Shown here piece after piece: positions 56,556 to 64,000 of a stretch of DNA of 64,000 bases. The stretch is from Halomonas sp. GTDB lineage: Bacteria; Pseudomonadota; Gammaproteobacteria; Pseudomonadales; Halomonadaceae. Location of the stretch: positions 62,001 through 126,000 of the forward strand of contig NZ_JAGOBJ010000008.1 of assembly GCF_017983445.1 (NCBI RefSeq), given 5' to 3'. The notes under the pieces are model-generated. The model worked only from the letters and a program-made list of their open reading frames with translations, did no database searches and was not told the DNA's origin. Position 1 is the first letter of the stretch, and each line of letters opens with the position of its first letter. The position numbers and the translations under genes were made by a program.

Positions 56556-58682
56556 ATGCTCGATAATGCCCTAAAAAGCGATATTCAAGACGCCTACCGT
56601 CGCGTGGTGGAAAAGCTCGAGCTTACCCCACGCTACGGTCAGCGCCTGATGATTGCCGAAATTGCCCGCACGCTGGGGGATATCGAAAGCGATAGCGAAG
56701 GTAAGCGCGTAAGCGACAGCCACGTATGTGTGCTGGAAGCGGGTACCGGCACGGGGAAAACGCTGGCGTACCTGATCGCCGCCTTACCGATTGCGAAAGC
56801 CCGCGGCAAGCGGCTGGTCATTTCGACAGCGACGGTCGCCCTGCAGGAGCAGGTGCTTAACCAGGATCTACCTGCGCTGGCAAGCCATAGCGGTATTGCC
56901 TTTCGTTACGCGCTGGCCAAGGGTCGTGGCCGCTATGTGTGCGTCGCAAAACTTGATGAGGTGCTGGAGGGCTCTGAACCTAACCCCACGCTTTCGCTGT
57001 TCGAGCAGTCCCTGCAAACCCAAAGCAGCGATTTTACCGTGTTGGCCACCGATATGGCGGAAGCCTATGGTCAAGGCGAGTGGGAAGGTGATCGGGATAA
57101 CTGGCCAGTCGCCATTGAGGATACGCACTGGCGACGGCTGACCGTTGATCATCGTCAATGCACGGGAAGGCGCTGCGGTCACTTTGGCGCCTGCGCCTTT
57201 TTTCGCTCGCGGCGTGAGCTTGAAAATGCCGACGTCATTGTGGCCAACCATGATCTGGTGCTGGCCGATTTGGCTCTGGGGGGCGGGGCCATTCTGCCAG
57301 ACCCTGCAGACTGTATTTTTGTCTTTGATGAAGGCCATCATCTGCCCGATAAAGCGCTTTCGCATTTTGCCCATCGATTTGCGGTACACGGCTGCTTGCG
57401 CTGGTTGAAAACGCTGAAAAGCAGTTTGACGGACCTGCACCAGGCGCTGGCAATACAGCCAACCATCGCGCGCTTGCTGGCGGGTCTGCCAGAGGTGCTT
57501 CAGAGCCTTGAGCCGGTGCTTGGTGATGTGTTCAGCGTCGGACATCAGATTGCCGGCCGGCCCAACGGGCTGTCAGATGATGAAAGCACCCTGCAGTCGC
57601 GCTTTGAAAAGGGCCAGGTGCCCGATGCGCTGCGCGAACAGGCACAGCAACTGCTGGTCATGTTCGCCACGCTTTCGCGGTGTCTGGAGAGTATCAGCGA
57701 TATTCTGCGTGAGAGCCTTGACCCTGATAAACAGACCGGTCTTGATCGCGAGCAGGCCGAAAGCTGGCTACCGCTAGTGGCCTTGCTGCATGGCCGGGCG
57801 CTTGAAGCCCATGCGCTATGGCAGGCATTTAGCGAGCAGGACCCGCCCAACGCGCCGCCCAGCGCCAGGTGGGTAACGCTTAGCCGCGTTGCGGGTGAAC
57901 CTGAAATTGAGTTTTCGGCAAGCCCGGTATCTGCCGCCCATACGCTGGCCAAGCATTTATGGGGGCGTTGCCATGGGGCAGTGGTAACCTCGGCGACATT
58001 AACTGCGCTAGGCCGGTTTGAACGACTGCAGGAGCGGGCGGGGCTGGCAAATCGCTACCGTTATCAGGCGCTGCCGAGTCCGTTCAATTATGCTAACGCG
58101 GTACTACGTGTGCCCAAAGAGGCCACCGACCCCAGTGACCGGGAAGCGCATGAAAGCGCTATTGTGCAATTTGTAACGCAGTTGGCCGATAAAGAGGCTG
58201 CCCTGGTGCTGTTTTCGTCACGGGCGCAGCTGCGCGCCGTGGAAAAGGTCCTGCCGGCGGCTATCAAGGAGCGTGTGCTTGCCCAGGATGCGCTGCCCAA
58301 GCGGGAACTCATCACTCAGCACCGCGCGGCGGTTGATAAAGGCAGAGGCAGCATTATTTTCGGACTGGCAAGCTTTGCTGAAGGCATCGACTTGCCTGGA
58401 GATTATCTGACGCACGTGGTAATTACCCGGTTGCCGTTTGCGGTGCCTGATGACCCTGTGGGCGCAACGCTTGCCGAGTGGATTGAAAGTCAGGGGGGGA
58501 ACTCTTTTATGCGGATCAGCGTGCCAGATGCTTCCATTAAACTGGTGCAGGCCTGCGGGCGACTCATTCGTAAAGAGAGTGACCACGGGACGATTACGCT
58601 GCTTGATAAGCGCGTGATAACTCGCCGATATGGTCAGGCGCTGTTAGATGCGCTGCCGCCATTTCGAAGAGAAATTCATTAG
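56556..58682 (+). CDS. dinG: ATP-dependent DNA helicase DinG
   Basis: A 708-residue XPD-like Fe-S helicase. Walker A EAGTGTGKTLAY (61-72), the four Fe-S cysteines Cys129, Cys202, Cys207 and Cys213, motif II DEGH in FVFDEGHHLPD, and VQACGRLIRKESDHG near the end are visible. DinG resolves R-loops and G4 DNA at replication-transcription conflicts. It lies 5 bp after rhlB and probably shares its transcript. Confidence 0.95.
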   Translation: MLDNALKSDIQDAYRRVVEKLELTPRYGQRLMIAEIARTLGDIESDSEGKRVSDSHVCVLEAGTGTGKTLAYLIAALPIAKARGKRLVISTATVALQEQVLNQDLPALASHSGIAFRYALAKGRGRYVCVAKLDEVLEGSEPNPTLSLFEQSLQTQSSDFTVLATDMAEAYGQGEWEGDRDNWPVAIEDTHWRRLTVDHRQCTGRRCGHFGACAFFRSRRELENADVIVANHDLVLADLALGGGAILPDPADCIFVFDEGHHLPDKALSHFAHRFAVHGCLRWLKTLKSSLTDLHQALAIQPTIARLLAGLPEVLQSLEPVLGDVFSVGHQIAGRPNGLSDDESTLQSRFEKGQVPDALREQAQQLLVMFATLSRCLESISDILRESLDPDKQTGLDREQAESWLPLVALLHGRALEAHALWQAFSEQDPPNAPPSARWVTLSRVAGEPEIEFSASPVSAAHTLAKHLWGRCHGAVVTSATLTALGRFERLQERAGLANRYRYQALPSPFNYANAVLRVPKEATDPSDREAHESAIVQFVTQLADKEAALVLFSSRAQLRAVEKVLPAAIKERVLAQDALPKRELITQHRAAVDKGRGSIIFGLASFAEGIDLPGDYLTHVVITRLPFAVPDDPVGATLAEWIESQGGNSFMRISVPDASIKLVQACGRLIRKESDHGTITLLDKRVITRRYGQALLDALPPFRREIH

Positions 58683-58688
58683 CCCATA

Positions 58689-58728
58689 CCCCACTGTAGT
58701 GACGGCTTTAATGATGGCTACAGTGGGG
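58689..58728. terminator. Hairpin between convergent dinG and DAHP synthase genes
   Basis: An 11-bp perfect stem (58689-58699 with 58718-58728) with an 18-nt loop between the convergent stops. No clear T run, so terminator strength is uncertain. Confidence 0.55.
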
Positions 58729-58743
58729 CGTGATGAAGTATCG

Positions 58744-59820
58744 TTACGCAGAAATACGCTTGGCTAGTACCGACGCCAGCTTATCGTTCATGCGCGTAAA
58801 GGCATCAACGGTGGTATCCCAGTCGATGCACGCATCGGTAATCGACACGCCATACTCTAGCTGGCTGAGATCGGCAGGTACTTTCTGACTTCCCCAGCCA
58901 ATGTTGGACTCAATCATCAGGCCGATGATGGATGTGTTACCTTCCAGAATCTGGTTGGTAACATTTTCCAATACCAGCGGCTGCAAAGCAGGGTCTTTGT
59001 TTGAGTTGGCGTGGGAGCAGTCGATCATGATGTTGGGTGAAATGTTGGCTTTTTTCAGCTCTTTTTCCGCCAGGGCGACGCTTACGCTATCGTAGTTGGG
59101 TTTGCCGTTGCCGCCACGCAGCACAACGTGGCCGTAGGCATTACCCCGGGTGCGGATAACCGACACTTGTCCTGCCTGGTTAATACCCAGGAAGTTGTGC
59201 GGATTGGCAACGGACTGCAGCGCGTTGATGGCAACATCCAGGCTGCCGTCGGTGCCGTTTTTAAAACCAACTGGCGAGGAAAGGCCGGAAGCCATTTCGC
59301 GGTGAGTTTGTGATTCTGTGGTGCGTGCACCTACTGCAGACCAGCTGATACAGTCTTGAATGTACTGCGGCGAAATGGGGTCAAGTGCCTCAGTGGCGAG
59401 CGGTAAACCAAGCTCAGCCAGGTCGACGAGCAGCTTGCGCGCGATGTGCAGCCCTTCATCGATCTCAAACGAATCGTTAAGATGCGGGTCGTTGATCAGG
59501 CCTTTCCAACCGACGGTGGTACGCGGTTTTTCAAAGTAAACGCGCATCACGATGTACAGGCTATCGCTTACCTGGTCGGCCAGCGTGCGAAGGCGGCGGG
59601 CATAATCTAAGGCCGCCTCGACATCATGGATGGAGCAGGGGCCGACCACGACCAACAGGCGAGGGTCTTTGCCATCCAGAATATTTTGAATGGTCTGGCG
59701 CCCTTCGATAACCGTACGTTCAGCAGCGTCGGTAAGAGGAACGGCTTGTTTGAGCGCGTCTGGCGTCGTGAGAACATCCTGAGCGAGGACGTTGAGATTG
59801 TGGACCTGCTGTTCTGACAT
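58744..59820 (-). CDS. 3-deoxy-7-phosphoheptulonate synthase, class I (AroF/AroG/AroH type)
   Basis: A 358-residue DAHP synthase, first step of aromatic amino acid synthesis from phosphoenolpyruvate and erythrose 4-phosphate. The metal and substrate motifs VVGPCSIHDVEAALDYA shortened to GPCSIHD, FEKPRTTVGWKG, GARTTESQTHREMASG, NGTDGSLDVAINA and DCSHANSNKDP are present. It is a class I-alpha enzyme; which amino acid regulates it cannot be read from the sequence, so I give no AroF/G/H letter. It faces away from algU. Confidence 0.95.
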   Translation of the reverse strand: MSEQQVHNLNVLAQDVLTTPDALKQAVPLTDAAERTVIEGRQTIQNILDGKDPRLLVVVGPCSIHDVEAALDYARRLRTLADQVSDSLYIVMRVYFEKPRTTVGWKGLINDPHLNDSFEIDEGLHIARKLLVDLAELGLPLATEALDPISPQYIQDCISWSAVGARTTESQTHREMASGLSSPVGFKNGTDGSLDVAINALQSVANPHNFLGINQAGQVSVIRTRGNAYGHVVLRGGNGKPNYDSVSVALAEKELKKANISPNIMIDCSHANSNKDPALQPLVLENVTNQILEGNTSIIGLMIESNIGWGSQKVPADLSQLEYGVSITDACIDWDTTVDAFTRMNDKLASVLAKRISA

Positions 59821-59899
59821 CTAGCTACCTATTGCTTGCGCGATGAGCGGAAAATGGCACCTACTATGGCGTGTCACGGTGGTAAAAATCAATTATTGA

Positions 59900-59928
59900 G
59901 GAACTTGGCAGCGTTGAACAGTGTCAGC
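59900..59928 (+). promoter_or_regulatory. Candidate sigma-E (AlgU) promoter for algU
   Basis: GGAACTT (59900-59906), 16-bp spacer, GTCAGC (59923-59928). The -35 is a perfect match to the sigma-E consensus GGAACTT; the -10 keeps the GTC of GTC(T/A)AA. It lies about 220 bp before algU, so autoregulation as for rpoE in E. coli is expected. Confidence 0.6.
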
Positions 59929-59961
59929 TCCTGGATTTTGCAAGTAGGGGGTAAGCGCTTG

Positions 59962-60051
59962 ATGCGTCGCACAGAACGCGTAACACTTAGCGCTATGAAT
60001 CATTTATGGGGCATTGTGTTTTTAGCCTCTGTCATCACTATCATTAATTAA
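59962..60051 (+). CDS. Possible small leader peptide ahead of algU
   Basis: A 29-residue ORF: ATG 59962, preceded by AGGGGG (59946-59951), ending at 60051. It has a basic start (MRRTER) and a hydrophobic C-terminal half (WGIVFLASVITII), like a small single-pass membrane peptide. It sits in the leader between the candidate sigma-E promoter and algU. E. coli rpoE has a leader peptide gene, rseD; no sequence likeness is claimed. It may be chance. Confidence 0.3.
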   Translation: MRRTERVTLSAMNHLWGIVFLASVITIIN

Positions 60052-60150
60052 TCCCCAAGGGACACTATGCTGCTTGCTGTGAAGGCCCGCGCAAAGGGGC
60101 TAATAGGAATAAGGCTCGACGCATGGCGTACGAGCTGGAGGAGCGTGTGA

Positions 60151-60750
60151 ATGGGCACTCGGGAAACGGACCAACAGCTTGTCGAACGTGCCCAAAAAGG
60201 CGATACGCGCGCTTTTGATCTGCTGGTAAAAAAGTACCAGCATAAAATTATCGGGTTGATCGGACGCTACGTACATGATCACTCGGAAGTTCAGGACGTG
60301 GCGCAAGAGGCCTTTATCAAAGCGTACCGTGCGCTGGGTAAATTTCGTGCCGAGAGCGCTTTTTATACCTGGATGTACCGTATCGCCATCAACACGGCCA
60401 AAAATCATCTGGTATCTCGTGGTCGTCGCCCACCCGGCAGTGATCTGGATATTGTTGATGCCGAGATTGTTGATCAGAGTGGTCGGCTGGCCGATGCCGA
60501 GTCACCGGAAGCCGCCATTGCCCGTGATCAGCTTGAGGCAGCAGTTTATGAGGCGATTGAAAATCTGCCGGACGATCTGCGCACCGCCATTACGCTACGC
60601 GAGCTTGACGGTCTGGCGTATGAGGATATTGCCCAGATAATGCAGTGCCCGGTGGGCACCGTGCGCTCGCGTATTTTCCGAGCCCGTGAAGCGGTGGATG
60701 AACATATCCGGCCTTTGGTAACTACTGCACGGAACAGTCGCGACGATTAA
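60151..60750 (+). CDS. algU: RNA polymerase sigma-E factor AlgU/RpoE
   Basis: A 199-residue ECF sigma factor. Region 2 has FDLLVKKYQHKI and the FIKAYRALGKFRAESAFYTW block shortened to AYRALxxFR; region 4 has ITLRELDGLAYEDIAQIM and GTVRSRIFRAREAVDE. It directs the envelope-stress response and alginate-type genes and is held by the anti-sigma factor MucA/RseA encoded downstream. GGAGGAG (60137-60143) precedes the ATG. An unusually wide 341-bp gap separates it from mucA. Confidence 0.96.
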   Translation: MGTRETDQQLVERAQKGDTRAFDLLVKKYQHKIIGLIGRYVHDHSEVQDVAQEAFIKAYRALGKFRAESAFYTWMYRIAINTAKNHLVSRGRRPPGSDLDIVDAEIVDQSGRLADAESPEAAIARDQLEAAVYEAIENLPDDLRTAITLRELDGLAYEDIAQIMQCPVGTVRSRIFRAREAVDEHIRPLVTTARNSRDD

Positions 60751-61091
60751 TGGTCAATAATACCAGCGCCCAACAGCGCACGTTGCATGGTAGGCCTTGT
60801 TGAGCATCTAACGGATTGGTCACAAATAATTACGTTTTTACTTTTTTTGTGAACTGTCTGGAAAGTGGGGCGTCATACAAGCTGACCGCTTTTAGTAAGC
60901 GGAAGACGATCAGTAGCCGTGACGCTATTTACAGCGGAGCCTTGAGCAACAAGCACCAAAGCAGGAATAACGTCAGTGCTTGATGCAAGGTGAGTTGTCC
61001 AGGTTTTAGCCTATGAAGTTATTACAGCGGTCACTGCTTATTTGCCGTACTGCGGTAGGACTTCATTTAACACAGTGTGAGGGTGTGAAGT
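60751..61091 (+). promoter_or_regulatory. Wide algU-mucA intergenic region
   Basis: 341 bp without a supported gene. It holds an AT-rich inverted repeat TCACAAA/TTTGTGA (60820-60826 with 60846-60852) containing a T run, then a sigma-E-like GAACTG (60851-60856), 15-bp spacer and GTCATA (60872-60877), then a CCGCTT/AAGCGG hairpin (60886-60891 with 60897-60902). Together these could give mucA its own sigma-E promoter, or encode a small RNA. Confidence 0.45.
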
Positions 61092-61832
61092 ATGAGTCAA
61101 AACACACGGGAATCACTTTCAGCATTAATGGATAGCGAAAGTGATGAGCTCGAACTACGCCGAGTGTTGAAGGCACTACCAAATGACGCTGACGCGGCAG
61201 ATACGTGGCGACGCTACCACTTGGCTCGCAGCATGATGCAACGTGAACAAGGCGTTGATATCAGCATTGATCTATCGGCTGGCATTATGGCGCGTTTGCA
61301 GGACGAGCCTGCACCGTTGCTGGATGGTGTTCAAGAACATGCCCCAATGCGTTCTAACGGTATTTCTTTTGCACGGGGCGCAGGTGTAGCTGCTGCCGTA
61401 TCCCTGATGGTAATCACCGGTGTTCAGTTCTTTGGTAATGGTAATAGCGCCGGTGTTAGCACAGGTGGCGATATGACGGTAACTGCGTCAAACGGTGGTT
61501 CAATGTCCGGGCAGGTACAGCCGGTAAGCCTGGGCGCTTCTCAGCCTGCCTCCGTGATGTCTGCCAACATGCCCATGTTTGAACCGACACCGTTCAGGCT
61601 TACAGGTCAGTCGCAAAGCGGCTTCATGAATGTGAGTGATGCGGGGTTTGATTCAGTAGCCGTGCCGCAAACTGCTACCATGCAGCAAAGTACCGCTATT
61701 GATGTTGATCAAATAAGGCTTTTACAGTCGTATTTGGAGCAGCACTCTCAGGGTGCCGCTTACGGTAATGGCGACAGTTGGATGCCGTTGATGCGTTCCT
61801 CTTCCGTCACTGAGCCGCTGGGTCAGCGTTAA
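61092..61832 (+). CDS. mucA: Anti-sigma factor MucA/RseA
   Basis: A 246-residue anti-sigma factor. The N-terminal domain (RESLSALMDSESDELELRRV, shortened to LSALMDSESDELELRRVL, and DTWRRYHLARSMM) is the sigma-binding part. One membrane helix (about 96-114) precedes a periplasmic domain with low-complexity Ser/Gly/Gln and a C-terminus that RseB/MucB would protect. On stress, DegS-type proteolysis would release AlgU. A GAGGGTG sequence lies upstream of the ATG. Confidence 0.93.
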   Translation: MSQNTRESLSALMDSESDELELRRVLKALPNDADAADTWRRYHLARSMMQREQGVDISIDLSAGIMARLQDEPAPLLDGVQEHAPMRSNGISFARGAGVAAAVSLMVITGVQFFGNGNSAGVSTGGDMTVTASNGGSMSGQVQPVSLGASQPASVMSANMPMFEPTPFRLTGQSQSGFMNVSDAGFDSVAVPQTATMQQSTAIDVDQIRLLQSYLEQHSQGAAYGNGDSWMPLMRSSSVTEPLGQR

Positions 61833-61873
61833 TTACGCTGGCTTGATCAAGGGCGACGAACGTTGGTGAAGGA

Positions 61874-62836
61874 ATGACCCGCATGATGGTAACTTGGCGA
61901 AGCAGGCTGGTGGCTCTTGGTGCGTTAGTGAGTGTCAGCCTGTTGCCTTTACAAGCGTATGCACAAAGCGATACTCAAAATCTTTGTATTAATACGTCTA
62001 CTGATGAAACGCCTGTAAGCATTGAGCAGTGGCTCGAACGAAGCTTGCAAGCCAGCCACTGCTATACCTTCCAAGCCCGGGCGGTGGCAATCAATTCTAT
62101 TGATGTGCGTACGTTAGCGCTTTCCCACCGAATTCAGGATGGCATTCGCCAGCAGGTCGTGCAACAGCTTGATGGACCCTCCATCAGCGTTGAGCGCCGC
62201 TCGCGGGTAGGCCAGCTAGCCTGGAGAGCTGATGGGCAAAGCAGTGAGTTTCCTTCGCTAAAAGGCTGGACGGAGCATACGTCACAGGTTTACGACATTA
62301 GCTTGGAAGAGGGTGCGCGTGTTGCAGGGCGGGACGCGGTGAAGCTGCGTTTTGAGCCCCATGATAATCAGCGTTATACCCATGAATGGTGGCTGGATAA
62401 CACCACGGGGCTGTTGCTCAAGCATGTGCTGAGCGATCCTACCGGTCGAATTCTCGAAACCTTTCAGGTAACCCAACTGCACGAGCCTGAGCGCTACGAG
62501 GGACAGATTGTAGTGGACGCTACGCAGCCCGCTTCTGAGCCATCCTGGCATGCGGATTGGCTGCCGGAAGGTTTTGTCGCGCAGCCTGTTTCAGCGCAAG
62601 GTCAAGGTGAAGAAGCCAATCAGCGCTTATATAGCGATGGCTTGGCAACGATAAGCATTTTTGCCGAACCTCAGGCGGCTACACAAAATCTCAAGAGCGG
62701 CGTTAGCCAAATTGGTGTCTCCTCGATTGCGGTTGAAGCGCATACCCAAGGTGACTTGCAATGGCAGCTGGTTGGCATTGGCGAAGTTCCCCCGTCCATG
62801 CTTCAGCGTATTGTTCATTCGGTCGAGTTTGATTAA
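61874..62836 (+). CDS. mucB: Periplasmic sensor RseB/MucB
   Basis: A 320-residue periplasmic protein with a signal peptide (about 1-31, cleaved after AYAQ-like sequence). The lipoprotein-like LolA/B-type fold is suggested by its two-domain layout; the C-terminal domain starts near residue 215 with WHADWLPEGF. It binds MucA and shields it from proteolysis until lipid or LPS signals displace it. GAAGGA sets the start. Confidence 0.92.
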   Translation: MTRMMVTWRSRLVALGALVSVSLLPLQAYAQSDTQNLCINTSTDETPVSIEQWLERSLQASHCYTFQARAVAINSIDVRTLALSHRIQDGIRQQVVQQLDGPSISVERRSRVGQLAWRADGQSSEFPSLKGWTEHTSQVYDISLEEGARVAGRDAVKLRFEPHDNQRYTHEWWLDNTTGLLLKHVLSDPTGRILETFQVTQLHEPERYEGQIVVDATQPASEPSWHADWLPEGFVAQPVSAQGQGEEANQRLYSDGLATISIFAEPQAATQNLKSGVSQIGVSSIAVEAHTQGDLQWQLVGIGEVPPSMLQRIVHSVEFD

Positions 62837-62893
62837 ACGTGATTAACGGTTAATGCCCTTTACTATGAATAAATTACGTCAGAGTAATGTGCA

Positions 62894-63343
62894 GTGATTA
62901 GGCCCTCATGTGATGCTTTAACGCGTTACGGAAGCGTCATTGGCTATACCCGGCATGGGTTATTGGTTGATGTATCGGTTAAAGAGGCATGTCAGCAGTG
63001 TGCTCAAGGCCGAGGTTGTGGCATGGGCATACTGGCGCGGCAGCAACGCCAGCGCATCGAAGTAATCTCTCCCCATCCTGCCCCCTTACTTAGCGAGCGC
63101 TATCCGCTGGGTAGCCAAGTAATGCTTTCCCTTGAACGCTCAGATATAACGCTATTGGCGTTACTCATCTATGCATTGCCGCTTGTAGTGGCGCTGCTAC
63201 TAGCTGGATGCTTGGCCGCGGTAAACGTGGCGGAGTGGGCTGTTCCTGCCAGCTTTTTTGTAACCCTGTCAATCGGGTTGGTAGGTTTGAGGTATTTGCT
63301 TAGCGGGCGAACGGAACGCTTTCGCCCCCAGTTGGTCAGTTAA
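62894..63343 (+). CDS. rseC: RseC/MucC-type positive regulator of sigma-E
   Basis: A 149-residue inner-membrane protein. The N-terminal cysteine motif is Cys33-x2-Cys36-x5-Cys42 in CQQCAQGRGCG; two membrane helices lie at about 86-107 and 112-134. RseC modulates sigma-E in E. coli and related Rsx/SoxR work. The GTG start at 62894 is a best guess; the SD is weak. It lies between mucB and mucD, the standard order. Confidence 0.9.
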   Translation: MIRPSCDALTRYGSVIGYTRHGLLVDVSVKEACQQCAQGRGCGMGILARQQRQRIEVISPHPAPLLSERYPLGSQVMLSLERSDITLLALLIYALPLVVALLLAGCLAAVNVAEWAVPASFFVTLSIGLVGLRYLLSGRTERFRPQLVS

Positions 63344-63408
63344 TTGTCCTGCACCTCGCATGAGTTGCATTTCCTTCGTTTGATGTCTGCTTTAGTAGGA
63401 GCTCTTGC

Positions 63409-64000
63409 ATGAAGCGCTTGGTTCTCCCCTCGGCACTATGGCTATGCCTGATGGCACTTCTGACGATAGGTCAAAGTGCTTACGCTTATGATTTACCTGA
63501 TTTCACTGAGCTGGTTGAAGATGCCGCCCCCGGGGTGGTCAATATCTCAACAAGTCGCACCGTTCAACGCAGTAGCGCTCCTTCCATGGGTGGATTCGGC
63601 GGTCAGGAAATTCCGGAAATCTTTCGGCATTTTTTTGGCGACAGTTTTGGTGACAGTTTCCCCACGCCTCCAGGGAGTGGCCAGGGGCGTAGCGAAGAGC
63701 GCCAATCACTGGGTTCCGGATTTGTGATTAGCGAAGACGGCTATATCATGACGAATGCCCACGTGGTGCAGGATGCCGATGAAATTCTGGTGCGTTTAAA
63801 TGACCGCCGTGAGCTTCCTGCAGAACTCATTGGTAGCGATGCGCAAACGGACGTGGCCCTGTTGAAAATTGATGCAACGGGGTTGCCCGTTCTAAACCTG
63901 GGTAATTCTGATGATTTGAAAGTGGGTGAATGGGTTGCTGCTATCGGTTCTCCCTTCGGTTTTGATCACTCGGTCACGGCCGGCATTGTGAGTGCCATCA
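63409..64000 (+). CDS. mucD: DegP/MucD family periplasmic serine protease, truncated by the window end
   Basis: The first 197 codons are in the window. A signal peptide (about 1-26, cut after AYA) leads to the trypsin-like domain with catalytic His118 (TNAHVV) and Asp148 (TDVALLKI); the catalytic serine and PDZ domains would lie beyond the right edge. The LoopLA region with GGFGGQEIPEIFRHFFGD is of Deg type. AGGAG precedes the ATG. MucD degrades misfolded envelope proteins and tempers sigma-E signalling in Pseudomonas. Confidence 0.93.
   Translation, partial: MKRLVLPSALWLCLMALLTIGQSAYAYDLPDFTELVEDAAPGVVNISTSRTVQRSSAPSMGGFGGQEIPEIFRHFFGDSFGDSFPTPPGSGQGRSEERQSLGSGFVISEDGYIMTNAHVVQDADEILVRLNDRRELPAELIGSDAQTDVALLKIDATGLPVLNLGNSDDLKVGEWVAAIGSPFGFDHSVTAGIVSAI

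Noticed and set aside
59836-59961. Longer N-terminal extension of the algU leader ORF
   Set aside because: The region crosses the candidate sigma-E promoter and has no ribosome site; only the 59962 start is credible.

Overview
The window reads as one contiguous piece of a gammaproteobacterial chromosome, most like a Halomonas/Vreelandella-type member of the Halomonadaceae. The basis is protein resemblance and gene order (dciA-secA-argJ, lolCD-comEC-msbA-lpxK-kdsB-murB, rne/rluC, yceD-rpmF-plsX-fabDG-acpP-fabF, algU-mucAB-rseC-mucD) and a GC content that looks mid-50s. It is almost entirely core genome: I see no rRNA, tRNA, CRISPR array, insertion sequence, prophage or integrase.

Layout. 1-5100: dciA, a short exported peptide gene just ahead of secA that ends in an arrest-like RGPP motif (best novelty candidate), secA, argJ. 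5200-8300: a Nudix/TMP-synthase fusion, then the agmatine-to-putrescine pair aguB-aguA on the minus strand. 8500-18730: lipoprotein export (lolC, lolD), a DUF2062 protein, comEC, then the envelope run msbA-lpxK-trm112-like-kdsB-LMW phosphatase-murB. 18790-24450: rne facing away from rluC and a HAD phosphatase, with about 690 bp between them. 24500-36700: sppA, maf/yceF, and the fatty-acid and replication run yceD-rpmF-plsX-fabD-fabG-acpP-fabF-pabC-mltG-tmk-holB-pilZ-tatD; fabH is missing from its usual place. 36700-43300: DUF1285, a UvrD-like helicase, etfQO facing away from etfBA (the latter clearly richer in GC). 43500-48700: Mn-type superoxide dismutase and the class Ib ribonucleotide reductase operon nrdHIEF with NrdR-like boxes, then a Nudix gene. 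48900-54000: a six-gene TonB2/TtpC-type energy transduction operon behind a Fur-like box. 54000-59820: xthA with a small basic protein, rhlB, dinG, and a DAHP synthase. 59900-64000: the envelope-stress operon algU-mucA-mucB-rseC-mucD, with a candidate sigma-E autoregulatory promoter and a possible small leader peptide; mucD runs off the window.

Regulatory themes. The clearest control elements are a near-consensus sigma-70 promoter that would make the yceD message almost leaderless, NrdR boxes over the nrd promoter, a Fur-like box over the TonB operon -10, a PsrA-like palindrome between etfQO and etfBA, and a sigma-E-type promoter ahead of algU. Two degenerate short tandem repeats sit directly after the stop codons of two different Nudix genes. 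All function calls rest on visible motifs and family knowledge; no database search was run.
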